Assembly: GCA_964589935.1 (NCBI GenBank)
Contig: CAZPVD010000003.1
Coordinates: 390,455 to 454,454, forward strand
Length of the DNA stretch: 64,000 nt
Direction of reading: 5' to 3'
DNA from: VHCN01 sp964589935
GTDB taxonomy: Bacteria > Verrucomicrobiota > Verrucomicrobiia > Limisphaerales > VHCN01
Positions 44,101-51,965 of this stretch are shown here, piece by piece. Position numbers and translations under genes: made by a program. The notes beneath the pieces were generated by a model. That model had not been told where the DNA came from, did not search any database, and saw only the letters and a program-made list of their open reading frames with translations. Within the stretch, counting starts at the first letter, position 1, and each line of letters begins with the position of its first letter.

Positions 44101-45978
44101 CTACTTCCAGATCATGTCGGCGACGGTGCGGCCCGCGGGCGTGAAGGGCAGCACGTGCTCGGTGTAGGGCACGATCACGTCCAGCACATACGGCTCGGTG
44201 GCGTCGAGCATCCGCTGCACGGCGGCGCGCAGGTCGCGCCGGAACATGACGCGCTCGGCCTTGACGTTGAAGGCGCGGGCGACCTCGACGTAGTCGGGGT
44301 AGATTTGCTTGCGGTTCTCCGGGTCGCCGAGGTAGGTGTGGCCGCGGTTGCCTTCGTAGAACTTGTCCTCCCATTGCACGACCATGCCGAGGTGCTGGTT
44401 GTTCAGGATGAGAACTTTCGCCGCGATCTTCTCGATGTGCGCGGTGGCCAGCTCCTGCACGTTCATCAGGAAGGAGCCGTCGCCATCAATGTCAATGACC
44501 TGCTTGTCGGGGCGTGCGACCTTCGCGCCGAGGGCGGCGGGGTAGCCGTAGCCCATCGCGCCGAGGCCCGCGCTGGTGAGGAACTGGCGCGGCCAGGAAT
44601 ACTTGTAGTATTGGCCGGCCCACATCTGGTGCTGGCCCACGCCGGTGGTGATGATGGCGTCGCCGCCGGTCAGTTCGTAAAGGGTCTCGATGGCCATCTG
44701 CGGGAGGATGACTTCGTCGCTGTGGCCGCCGAGATGGTCCTTCATGTGCTGGGACTTGAGGACTTCGTCGGTGACGCGGTAGCCGAGCGGGGCCTTGGCC
44801 TTCCACTCGGCGATCTGCGCGTGCCACGCGGGGAATTTCTTCGCGAGCGGGCGTTTGCGGAGCATCTCGACGAGGCGGCCGAGGGCGAACTTGATGTCGC
44901 TCTCGACGGCGAGCTGGACCTTGCGGTTCTTGTTGTGCTCGGAGGCGTCAATGTCCACGTGAACGATGGTGCCGGTCTCGCAGAACTTCTCGACCTTGCC
45001 GGTGACGCGGTCGTCGAAGCGCACACCGAAGGCGAGCAGCAGGTCGGCGCCGTTCTTGAGCTTGACCATCGGGTCGTTGAAGGTCTTGCGGTGCTCGAAC
45101 TCGCCGTTGACGGCCCAGTTCGCGTAGGCGGTGCCGTGCATGCCGAGCCAGCGCAGTGAGAGCGCGTGCGTCTCCGGGAACGCGCCGCAGCCCATGATCG
45201 TCGTGGTGACGGGAATCTGCGTCAGCTCGGCGAACTCGCGCAGCTCCGCCGCGGCGTCGCCGCTGATGATGCCGCCGCCGCAGTAGAGCACGGGCCGCTC
45301 GGACTTCTCGATGAGGCCGATGATTTCATTGAGTGCCACGTCGTCGGCGCGCAGCACGGGGTCGTAGCCGCGAAGATGGATTTCGGCGGGGAAGACGGGC
45401 TGGGCCTTTGTCTGCTGGATGTTCTTGGGCACGTCAATGACGACGGGGCCGGGCCTGCCGCTCTGCGCGATGTGGAAGGCTTCCTTCACGACGCGGGGAA
45501 TCTCGTTCACGTCCGTGACGAGGTAGCTGTGCTTGACGACGGGCAGCGTCATGCCGAAGAAGTCGGTTTCCTGAAAGCCGCCCTTGCCGATCATCGCCTG
45601 CGGCACCTGGCCGGTGATGGCGACGAGGGGGATGGAATCCATGTAGGCGTCGGCGATGCCGGTGACGAGGTTGGTGGCGCCGGGGCCGCTCGTGGCCATG
45701 CAGACGCCGGCGCGGCCGGTGGCGCGCGCGTAGCCTTCGGCGGCGAACGCGCCGCCCTGCTCGTGGCGCGGCAGGATGGTGCGAATCTTCTTCGACTTCG
45801 TCAGCGCCTGATGGAACTCCATGCTCGCGCCGCCGGGATAGGCGAAGATGGTGTCCACGCCCTCGCGTTCGAGGCAGGCGACGAGGATTTCGCAGCCAAG
45901 CATGGCGGGGCCGCGTTCATCGGCGGCGTGCGGCGCGGCGGCGGGTCTGGCTTTGGTGGCTTCAGCGGTTTTACTCAT
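44101..45978 (-). CDS. ilvB: Acetolactate synthase large (catalytic) subunit
   Basis: A 625-residue thiamine diphosphate enzyme that condenses pyruvate (or pyruvate and 2-oxobutyrate) in valine, leucine and isoleucine synthesis. The N-terminal segment has VDTIFAYPGGASMEFHQAL with the catalytic Glu region, RHEQGGAFAAEGYARATGRAGVCMATSGPGATNLVTGIADAYMDSIPLVAITGQV, and the C-terminal ThDP motif GDGSFLMNVQELATAHIEKIAAKVLILNNQHLGMV. It carries an extra N-terminal stretch of about 25 residues. No small regulatory subunit gene (ilvN/ilvH) follows within the window. Expression is predicted to be set by the attenuator at 46017-46182. Confidence 0.95.
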   Translation of the reverse strand: MSKTAEATKARPAAAPHAADERGPAMLGCEILVACLEREGVDTIFAYPGGASMEFHQALTKSKKIRTILPRHEQGGAFAAEGYARATGRAGVCMATSGPGATNLVTGIADAYMDSIPLVAITGQVPQAMIGKGGFQETDFFGMTLPVVKHSYLVTDVNEIPRVVKEAFHIAQSGRPGPVVIDVPKNIQQTKAQPVFPAEIHLRGYDPVLRADDVALNEIIGLIEKSERPVLYCGGGIISGDAAAELREFAELTQIPVTTTIMGCGAFPETHALSLRWLGMHGTAYANWAVNGEFEHRKTFNDPMVKLKNGADLLLAFGVRFDDRVTGKVEKFCETGTIVHVDIDASEHNKNRKVQLAVESDIKFALGRLVEMLRKRPLAKKFPAWHAQIAEWKAKAPLGYRVTDEVLKSQHMKDHLGGHSDEVILPQMAIETLYELTGGDAIITTGVGQHQMWAGQYYKYSWPRQFLTSAGLGAMGYGYPAALGAKVARPDKQVIDIDGDGSFLMNVQELATAHIEKIAAKVLILNNQHLGMVVQWEDKFYEGNRGHTYLGDPENRKQIYPDYVEVARAFNVKAERVMFRRDLRAAVQRMLDATEPYVLDVIVPYTEHVLPFTPAGRTVADMIWK

Positions 45979-45993
45979 GTTTTGCGCGTTTTT

Positions 45994-46008
45994 GCGGCCG
46001 GTGGCCGC
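45994..46008 (-). promoter_or_regulatory. Small hairpin just upstream of the ilvB start
   Basis: GCGGCC-ACC-GGCCGC, a perfect 6-bp stem about 15 nt upstream of the ilvB ATG. It could affect ribosome access. No clear Shine-Dalgarno precedes ilvB. Confidence 0.35.
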
Positions 46009-46016
46009 GGGTGAAC

Positions 46017-46046
46017 AAAAAACCCACGACCGTTTCCAGCCGTGGG
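46017..46046 (-). terminator. ilvB attenuator terminator hairpin
   Basis: On the minus strand CCCACGGCTG-GAAA-CGGTCGTGGG (10 pairs including two G-T wobbles, GAAA loop) followed directly by six T residues. It lies between the leader peptide stop and ilvB. Confidence 0.88.
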
Positions 46047-46086
46047 TTGTTGTCGAAAGTCTCGTCTAAGCCCGACAAGCCGACCC
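46044..46086 (-). promoter_or_regulatory. Antiterminator of the ilvB attenuator
   Basis: GGGT and TTGTCG (46086-46083 and 46078-46073, minus strand) pair with CGACAA and ACCC (46055-46050 and 46047-46044). The right arm consumes the first three bases of the terminator stem, so the two structures exclude each other. The left arm is leader codons 21-25 and the stop codon lies in the loop. Confidence 0.6.
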
Positions 46087-46146
46087 GCCGGCGTCGCCTG
46101 TTACGGCGACTACCACGAGCACGACTTGGAGGACAGTTGCGTTCAT
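46066..46146 (-). CDS. Valine-rich leader peptide of ilvB (26 codons)
   Basis: ATG at 46146, TAG at 46066-46068. Codons 5-15 read VLQVVLVVVAV: seven Val and two Leu in eleven codons, the amino acids made by this pathway. The ATG lies eight bases after the -10 box, so the message is nearly leaderless. A ribosome finishing at the stop would cover codons 21-25 and block the antiterminator; one stalled on Val codons would leave them free. A perfect hairpin (46093-46110) overlaps codons 13-18 and may act as a pause site. The peptide itself need not have a function. Confidence 0.85.
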   Translation of the reverse strand: MNATVLQVVLVVVAVTGDAGGSACRA

Positions 46147-46154
46147 CAGATGCA

Positions 46155-46182
46155 AGTCTAGCAGCCGGCGAATCCGGGTCAA
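46155..46182 (-). promoter_or_regulatory. Promoter of the ilvB leader
   Basis: Minus strand TTGACC (46182-46177), 16-nt spacer, TAGACT (46160-46155). Predicted start about 46148-46146, at or just before the leader ATG. Confidence 0.65.
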
Positions 46183-46216
46183 GCGCGGATTCCCGCCGGT
46201 CAGTTCGGCGGCTCGT

Positions 46217-46651
46217 TCAAGCTGAACTGGGCGAACTGGGGCTTGACGATGTTCTCGATCCAGTTGGGGCGATACTGCCGCAGGCGTCCGTCGCGAGCGC
46301 GCGCGCGACCGCGGCCTTGAGCACGTCGGGACTGCACGGCTTGGCGATGAACTGGTGCGCCACCGTGCGACCGTCCGTCGTCAGCTCCTCGTCCACGTAG
46401 CCGGACAGGATCAAGCGCGTCGTCTGCGGATACCGCCTCGCCGTTTCCTTGAGCAGCTCCACGCCGTTCATGCCCGGCATCCGCAAATCCGTGACCAGCA
46501 CGTCCACCGGCGCGCGCTCCAGCGCGGCGAGCGCCTCGGGGCCTGAGCCGGCGAACTCCATGTCCCACTCGTCGCGCATGGGGCGCAGCATCCGTTGCAA
46601 CCCTTGCAGCAAATGCGGATCGTCATCCACGAACAGGAGCCGGCGTTTCAC
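46217..46651 (-). CDS. Receiver-only response regulator, possibly frameshifted at the C-terminus
   Basis: A 144-residue protein starting at GTG 46651 with a complete receiver domain: LLFVDDDPHLLQGLQRML, phosphoacceptor Asp in VLVTDLRMPGMNGVELL, RLILSGYVDEE and Lys in FIAKPC. The last 20 residues are low-complexity Ser/Pro (RTSSSPSSPSSA). The overlapping frame, reached by removing one CG pair from the run at 46297-46307, gives instead YRPNWIENIVKPQFAQFSLN and ends at 46200. This looks more protein-like, so the annotated end may be a slippage or sequencing artefact. It lies downstream of the hybrid kinase gene and is probably part of the same signalling pathway. Confidence 0.75.
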   Translation of the reverse strand: MKRRLLFVDDDPHLLQGLQRMLRPMRDEWDMEFAGSGPEALAALERAPVDVLVTDLRMPGMNGVELLKETARRYPQTTRLILSGYVDEELTTDGRTVAHQFIAKPCSPDVLKAAVARALATDACGSIAPTGSRTSSSPSSPSSA

Positions 46652-46730
46652 GATGCCAGTGTAACAAAGCCGCCACGGTGCGCCAAGCGGCGCGCGACAC
46701 CACAACGGTTATCGGCAGAAACGGATGCGC

Positions 46731-46748
46731 GCTGAAATGCCTTTCAGC
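46731..46748 (-). terminator. Hairpin after the hybrid histidine kinase gene
   Basis: GCTGAAA-tgcc-TTTCAGC, a perfect 7-bp stem 10 bp beyond the kinase stop, without a T-tract. A weak terminator or processing site. Confidence 0.35.
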
Positions 46749-46757
46749 CGTGTCGAA

Positions 46758-48797
46758 CTACTGCGCGCCGTCCGACTTCTTCGGCGGATTCAGCGGCAGG
46801 CGCACGACGAACGTCGTCCCCTTGCCCTCCTCCGTTTCGATGTCGATCGTGCCGCCGTGTTTTTCCACGATGACGTTGTGCACGATGAACAAGCCCTGGC
46901 CCGTGCCCTTGCCGACCTCCTTGGTGGTGAAAAACGGGTCGAACACGCGGTCGCGAAACTTCTCCGGAATGCCCGTGCCCGTGTCCGCGATGCGCAGCTC
47001 GACCGTGTCGCCGTCCCGCCGCGTGCTCACGGTGATGGTGCCTTTCTGGCCGGACTTGGCCGCTGGCGTGGCGGCGATGGCGTGCGCGGCGTTGACGACG
47101 AGGTTGAGGATGACCTGGTTGATGTCGCCCGGAAAACACGACACGTCCGGCAGGTCGGGGTCAAGTTTTGTGACGACCTCGGCGTGATACTTCCACTCGT
47201 TCGTCGCGACGGCCACGGTGCTCTCGATCGCGCGGTTGAGGTTCACCGGCGTGCGCCCGCCAACATCCGGGTGGCTGAACTCCTTCATCGCACGCACGAT
47301 TTTTGCGACGCGCTCGGTGCCTTCGAGCGACTGCGCGATGGCTTTCGGAAATTCGCCACCCAAATATCCGATGTCCGCGGCGGCAAGCGCGTCCTTCACA
47401 TGCTTGAGCGCGTCGAAGGCCTCCGGCGTGCCGTAGGTGAGCGCGAGAAATTTTTGCAGTTCGTCGAGGGCCTTCTTCAGTTCGCCGAAGCTGTCCTGCA
47501 GGAAGCGCAGGTTGTCGCCGATGAACTGCGTCGGCGTGTTGATCTCGTGCGCGATGCCGGCGGCGAGCTGGCCGATGGATTCGAGCTTCTGCACCTGGCG
47601 GAGCTGCGCTTCGAGCTGATGCCGCTGCGTCGTGTCGAGGCCGAGCAGGATGAAGTGCAGCCGGTGAGCGCTCTCGCTCGAACCCGGCGTCGCGATGAGA
47701 TGCATCGCGCCGTCACGACCGTCGGCGCGCTTGTAAGTCACGTCGCCCAGTTCGACGGAGCGATGGTTCGCGAGGCATTCGATGATGCCCTTGCGCACCG
47801 GTTCCCAGTCCCAGTGGATGCCACTCTCGAAGAACAGGTGCCCGATTGCCTGCGTCGTGTTCAGGCCGAAGGCCGCCTCCGCTGCGTGATTCCAGCGCGC
47901 GATGCGGCCGTTCTGGTCCACGCCGATGAGGATGGCCGAGAGCGGCGCGAGCAGCGCTTCCGTCTCCTTGAAGCTCGCGCGCAGTTCCAGCTCGGCGAGT
48001 TTGCGCTCGGTGATGTCGCGCGCGATGAGCGAATAATATCCGCCCTGACCGGCGGCCGCGGGATGGCGCAGCAGCACGAGTGACACCGGCACTTCGTGCC
48101 CGTCGAGCGCGAGCAGCGCGCTCTCGCCGAGCCAGTTCCCGTCGCGTTGAGTCGCGGGCAGCGCCGCGTCGCGCAGATGCGTCCACGCTGCGGGCGTGAA
48201 AAGATTTTGCAGATGCAACGAGGCGATGTCATCGGCCTGCGGGACGCCCAACATGCGCAGGCCGGCGCGGTTGATGTAAGTGATGTGGCGGTCCTCCAAT
48301 TCCGCCACGGCGATGAGGTCGGGCGTGGCCTCGAAGACCGCGAGCAGCCGCGCGTGGGTTTCGTGTTCGTGCCGGCGCTGCGCATTGAGCTTGGCGAGGC
48401 GCGCGCGGATGGTGGCGAGCAGCGTTTCAGGAGCGACGGGCTTGAGCAGGTAATCATCCGCGCCGCTTTCCATGCCGCGGCGGAGTCCTGACGGATCGCG
48501 GTCGCCGGTGAGAAAAATAAACGGAATCGTCGCCGTGTCCGTGCGCGCGCGCAGCGCCTCAAGCGCGCCGTAGCCGTTCACGCCGGACATGTAGATGTCG
48601 CAGATGATGAGGTCGGGCCGGTTCTGGCGGGCGAGTTCGATGCCTTCCGCGCCGTTGGCAGCCTGAAGCGCGTCGAACCCGTGCGTTTCGAGCAGCGCCG
48701 CGAGCGTCTCGCGGAAATCCTGCTCGTCCTCGACGACAAGAATCTTGTGCCGTTCGGTCCGCGAAACGGAAGCGGTGCCTTGGGCTGGGGCGTGCAT
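46758..48797 (-). CDS. Receiver-PAS-PAS hybrid histidine kinase
   Basis: A 679-residue cytoplasmic sensor kinase. Residues about 20-135 are a receiver (ILVVEDEQDFRETL, phosphoacceptor Asp in LIICDIYMSGVNG, Lys in YLLKPV). Two PAS domains follow (LLAVFEATPDLIAVAELEDRHITYINRAGLRMLG and LLAPLSAILIGVDQNGRIARWNHAAEAAFG), the first with a PAC end YSLIARDITERKLAE. The kinase has QLAAGIAHEINTPTQFIGDN (His about 416), N box INQVILNLVVNAAHAI, and G boxes IADTGTGIPE and GKGTGQGLFIVHNVIVEKHGG. No membrane helix is seen, so it senses internal signals. It starts at MHAPAQG, divergent from the PQQ/EF-hand gene. Confidence 0.93.
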   Translation of the reverse strand: MHAPAQGTASVSRTERHKILVVEDEQDFRETLAALLETHGFDALQAANGAEGIELARQNRPDLIICDIYMSGVNGYGALEALRARTDTATIPFIFLTGDRDPSGLRRGMESGADDYLLKPVAPETLLATIRARLAKLNAQRRHEHETHARLLAVFEATPDLIAVAELEDRHITYINRAGLRMLGVPQADDIASLHLQNLFTPAAWTHLRDAALPATQRDGNWLGESALLALDGHEVPVSLVLLRHPAAAGQGGYYSLIARDITERKLAELELRASFKETEALLAPLSAILIGVDQNGRIARWNHAAEAAFGLNTTQAIGHLFFESGIHWDWEPVRKGIIECLANHRSVELGDVTYKRADGRDGAMHLIATPGSSESAHRLHFILLGLDTTQRHQLEAQLRQVQKLESIGQLAAGIAHEINTPTQFIGDNLRFLQDSFGELKKALDELQKFLALTYGTPEAFDALKHVKDALAAADIGYLGGEFPKAIAQSLEGTERVAKIVRAMKEFSHPDVGGRTPVNLNRAIESTVAVATNEWKYHAEVVTKLDPDLPDVSCFPGDINQVILNLVVNAAHAIAATPAAKSGQKGTITVSTRRDGDTVELRIADTGTGIPEKFRDRVFDPFFTTKEVGKGTGQGLFIVHNVIVEKHGGTIDIETEEGKGTTFVVRLPLNPPKKSDGAQ

Positions 48798-48918
48798 CGC
48801 GGACAAAATAAACAACGACTGGCGGCCTGTCGAGCCGCGCGGTCGGACGAGGCCGCCATCATAAACCTGTTTCACGTGGCTTGTCGGCAAACGGGCGGCT
48901 CGCTTACACTCCGCGCCC

Positions 48919-50334
48919 ATGCACCGAATTCCATCCGCGCTCGCCGCCTTGTTCCTTTCCACGACGCTCGCGCTTTCCGCCGAATCCAACTGGCCGCAGT
49001 TCCGCGGGCCGGGCGGGCTGGGCATCGGCACGGGCAAGCCGCCGGTTGAATTCGGCCCTGAGAAAAATGTTTTGTGGAAGGTCGCCGTGCCGCACGGACA
49101 TTCCTCGCCGTGCATCTGGGGAACGAAAATTTTCCTCACCGGTCTGAACAACGGCAAACTTGAAACACTCTGCCTCGACCGCGCGGACGGCCACGTGCTG
49201 TGGCGCGCCGTTGCGCCCGCCGATAAGATCGAGCCGACGCACCGCATCGGCAGCCCCGCGTCGCCGACGCCGTGCACGGATGGCGAGCGGCTGTTCGTGT
49301 ATTTCGGCTCATTTGGATTACTGGCGTATGACCTCGACGGCAGGGAGCTTTGGCGCAAACCGCTGCCGCTGCCCATCGTCGAGTTCGGCACGGGCGCGTC
49401 GCCGATTCTCGCCGGCGGCAACGTCATCGTCCTTTGCGACCAGGACATGAACTCCTTCCTGCTCGCCGTGGACGCGCGCACCGGCAAGGAAGCATGGCGC
49501 ACGGACCGCTCGGAGTTTCGCCGCAGCTTTTCCTCGCCGTTTTTGTGGAGGCACGACGGTGCCGAGGAAATCGTCGTGGCCGGCTCGTTGTGGGTGAAAA
49601 GTTATGACGTGAAGGACGGCCGCGAGCGGTGGTTCTCACGCGGCATGGCGCGCGTGTCGAACGCCTCGCCCGTGGCCGGCGACGGCGTGCTCATCGTGTC
49701 GAGCTGGAACGTCGGCGGCGACGAGAGTGACCGCATCGCGATGCCGCCGTTCGAGCAGTTCCTCGCCGAGAACGACAAGAATAAGGACGGCGTGCTAACG
49801 CTGGACGAGTTTCCGAAGGGACCGTTCAGGGATCGCTTCTCGCAGATTGACGTGAACAAGGACGGCCGCGTGACGCGCGAGGAATACGACAACATGCGCG
49901 ACATGTTCGCGAAAGCCGAGAACCAGATTTTTGCCATCAAACCCGGTGGCCACGGCGACATTACGGACACGCATGTCACGTGGAAAGTGAACCGCCACCT
50001 GCCCTACGTTTCCTCGCCGCTGTGTGCCAATGGCCGCGTGTATGCGGTCAAGAACGGCGGCCTCGCCTCGTGTTACGACGCGCGCAGCGGCAGCCTCATC
50101 TATCAGGCCGAGCGGCTCGACGCGCCGGGTGATTATTACAGCTCGGCCATCAGCGCGGACAGGCGCATCTACGTCGCGTCGCAAAAAGGCACTGTGGTGG
50201 TTTATGACGCGGGCGACGCGCTGCGCGTGCTGGCGCGGAACGAAATGGGCGAGCAAATCTTCTCCACGCCGGCGGTGCTCGACGGGAAGATTTACCTGCG
50301 CACGGAGAAGCACCTGTTCGTTTTTGGCCGGTAG
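48919..50334 (+). CDS. PQQ-type beta-propeller protein with inserted EF-hand pair
   Basis: A 471-residue secreted protein; signal peptide MHRIPSALAALFLSTTLALSAES. Propeller blades of the PQQ/BamB type recur (WPQFRGPGGLGIGTGKPP, LDRADGHVLWRAV, LAYDLDGRELWRKPL, AVDARTGKEAWRTDRSEF, SYDVKDGRERWFS). Residues about 284-326 insert two perfect EF-hand loops (DKNKDGVLTLDE and DVNKDGRVTREE) between blades, implying Ca2+ binding. Such proteins are common in Planctomycetes and Verrucomicrobia; enzymatic activity is unproven. It is transcribed divergently from the kinase gene. Confidence 0.88.
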   Translation: MHRIPSALAALFLSTTLALSAESNWPQFRGPGGLGIGTGKPPVEFGPEKNVLWKVAVPHGHSSPCIWGTKIFLTGLNNGKLETLCLDRADGHVLWRAVAPADKIEPTHRIGSPASPTPCTDGERLFVYFGSFGLLAYDLDGRELWRKPLPLPIVEFGTGASPILAGGNVIVLCDQDMNSFLLAVDARTGKEAWRTDRSEFRRSFSSPFLWRHDGAEEIVVAGSLWVKSYDVKDGRERWFSRGMARVSNASPVAGDGVLIVSSWNVGGDESDRIAMPPFEQFLAENDKNKDGVLTLDEFPKGPFRDRFSQIDVNKDGRVTREEYDNMRDMFAKAENQIFAIKPGGHGDITDTHVTWKVNRHLPYVSSPLCANGRVYAVKNGGLASCYDARSGSLIYQAERLDAPGDYYSSAISADRRIYVASQKGTVVVYDAGDALRVLARNEMGEQIFSTPAVLDGKIYLRTEKHLFVFGR

Positions 50335-50341
50335 AACGGTC

Positions 50342-50359
50342 GCAGGCTGCGTTGCCTGC
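50342..50359 (+). terminator. Hairpin after the PQQ/EF-hand gene
   Basis: GCAGGC-tgcgtt-GCCTGC, a perfect 6-bp stem 8 bp after the stop. It has no T-tract, so a terminator role is tentative. Confidence 0.4.
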
Positions 50360-50414
50360 ATGTCCGCGGAGACGGCCAATCTCGCTACACCGCTGGAGTG
50401 GGGCAAGAAAGCAC

Positions 50415-50442
50415 TTGACGGCGGAATGCGAACCTCTAATTT
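50415..50442 (+). promoter_or_regulatory. Promoter for the prepilin gene at 50531
   Basis: TTGACG (50415-50420), 16-nt spacer, TAATTT (50437-50442). The 5' untranslated region of about 80 nt contains a GTCCC-gcaa-GGGAC hairpin (50488-50501). Confidence 0.45.
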
Positions 50443-50530
50443 TACACAGAAGCCCGACGTGTAATTCAGTAACACTTTCTGCCGGCAGTCCCGCAAGGGA
50501 CATGCGCGCAGATTTTTGCAAGACACGATT

Positions 50531-51430
50531 ATGAAGCATTCAACCTCGCAAAATGGTTCAAACCTGCGCGGCACTAATGCAGCGTTCACACTCATCGAAC
50601 TCCTCGTCGTGATCGCGATCATTGCGATTCTGGCCGCCCTGTTGCTGCCGGCGCTGGCAGGCGCAAAGAAGAAGGCGCAGACGGGAACTTGCCTCAACAA
50701 CATGAAGCAGATCGCCTTGGGCTTCATGCAGTATTGCGATGATTATGATGACTGTTTCCCCGCCGGAGGCTCGCAAAATGCCTTGGGGCCGGAGTATGAG
50801 GACTGGCTCTGGTGGCAATCCGATCCTAATGTGGGCGCTGGCTTCAATCTTAATGCTGCCAGCGGTGGCGTTGGTCGTCCTCTTTCAAAAAGTGCGGTTG
50901 GCCCGTATGTCTCGCTGTCGGACATGGACAGGACAAATACCGCCGTTGTCTTTCGTTGCCCCGGCGACAAAACATGGACGACCCGCGTCAACCCGCAAGT
51001 GGCCAATCGTCAGCCTTGCACATTCACTTATTCGCTCAACTCATGGACTGGCGCGGGCAACGCGCAGGGTATGGCTACTTATGTTGTCCGGGCAGCGCCC
51101 TACACGGGTGCGCCTACGTCATTTGTCAAATTCCGGCGGGTTCAAATTGTAAATCCCGTCCTCAAGTTCATGATTCAAGAGGAGCGCGGAGAGCGTCTGG
51201 ACGGGCAGAGCACTTACAACAATCCAATTTACGGTGGTGCCGCGCCGGACGATTGCATTACAGACACGCGCTGGGTATGTCAGACTGCCCCAAATGGAAA
51301 CTTCTCTGGCACGGACACATTCACCACGCGTCATAACTTCAAATCAACCGAGGGCTTTGGAGACGGTCACGCTGAGGGAGTTCCGTCGGTGTCATGCACA
51401 AACATCAACTTCGCGAATCCGACATTGTAG
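50531..51430 (+). CDS. Prepilin-like protein with long globular tail
   Basis: A 299-residue protein with prepilin motif AAFTLIELLVVIAIIAILAALLLPALAGAKKKA (cleavage before Phe, Glu at +5). The tail follows the family pattern: CLNNMKQIALGFMQYCDDYDDCFP, VVFRCPGDKTW, FTYSLNSWTG and, near the end, FTTRHNFKSTEGFGDGHAEGV, equivalent to the H-X9-DG motif of this group. It is paralogous to the protein at 27255-28064. The ATG at 50531 is used; a TTG at 50516 would add five residues. It is followed after 45 bp by a lipoprotein gene. Confidence 0.9.
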   Translation: MKHSTSQNGSNLRGTNAAFTLIELLVVIAIIAILAALLLPALAGAKKKAQTGTCLNNMKQIALGFMQYCDDYDDCFPAGGSQNALGPEYEDWLWWQSDPNVGAGFNLNAASGGVGRPLSKSAVGPYVSLSDMDRTNTAVVFRCPGDKTWTTRVNPQVANRQPCTFTYSLNSWTGAGNAQGMATYVVRAAPYTGAPTSFVKFRRVQIVNPVLKFMIQEERGERLDGQSTYNNPIYGGAAPDDCITDTRWVCQTAPNGNFSGTDTFTTRHNFKSTEGFGDGHAEGVPSVSCTNINFANPTL

Positions 51431-51475
51431 GCATTATCAAATTCCAAGCTGGTATTGTCTCGGCGACCTAAGACA

Positions 51476-51895
51476 GTGAAATCCCGACTCTACGCCTACG
51501 CTCTAATTACGCTGCTTGTCGGTTGTGGAAAACAACCGCCGCCCCCGCCGGCACCAACTGTCGCACCGCCTCCCTCAGCCAACGCGAATGTTGCCCCAAC
51601 TGTGGATCCCGCACCGGCCCCGACCCCGACTCCGACTCCTGCGCCTCCCGTTGCTGCGGCGACATCACCGGGGCCGACAGCTCCGTCGAATCCCCTGACG
51701 ATACAGCAGCAGATTGCCGCGTATAACTCGGCCTTGTCGGGGCGGATAAATCAGAGCGGCGACGTGCCGAAAGATTTGAACGAGTTGAGAACCTTGAAAG
51801 GTTTGCCCCAATTGCCCACACCGCCACCAGGCAGCAGGATTGTTTACGTTCCGAATTATCGCGACCCTTTGGCTTCAAAGATCCACTTAGAATGA
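51476..51895 (+). CDS. Pro-rich lipoprotein linked to a prepilin gene
   Basis: A 139-residue protein with GTG start. The N-terminus KSRLYAYALITLLVGCGK is a lipoprotein signal (lipidation at Cys of LVGC). A long Pro/Ala/Thr linker (about 20-80) precedes LTIQQQIAAYNSALSGRINQSGDVPKDLNELRTLKGLPQLPTPPPGSRIVYVPNYRDP. The Asn/Leu-rich end recalls short prepilin-associated domains found in Verrucomicrobia, but no assignment is made. It is probably co-transcribed with the preceding prepilin gene. Confidence 0.7.
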   Translation: MKSRLYAYALITLLVGCGKQPPPPPAPTVAPPPSANANVAPTVDPAPAPTPTPTPAPPVAAATSPGPTAPSNPLTIQQQIAAYNSALSGRINQSGDVPKDLNELRTLKGLPQLPTPPPGSRIVYVPNYRDPLASKIHLE

Positions 51896-51965
51896 GGTTG
51901 AGAGTTGGGCGAAGTTCGGTTTGATAATTCGAACAAGCTAAAACAAAACCACCAAGGAGGCATTC

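Noticed and set aside
46725..48083. 452-residue antisense frame over the hybrid kinase
   Set aside because: No recognisable domain; the kinase frame has all boxes in order.
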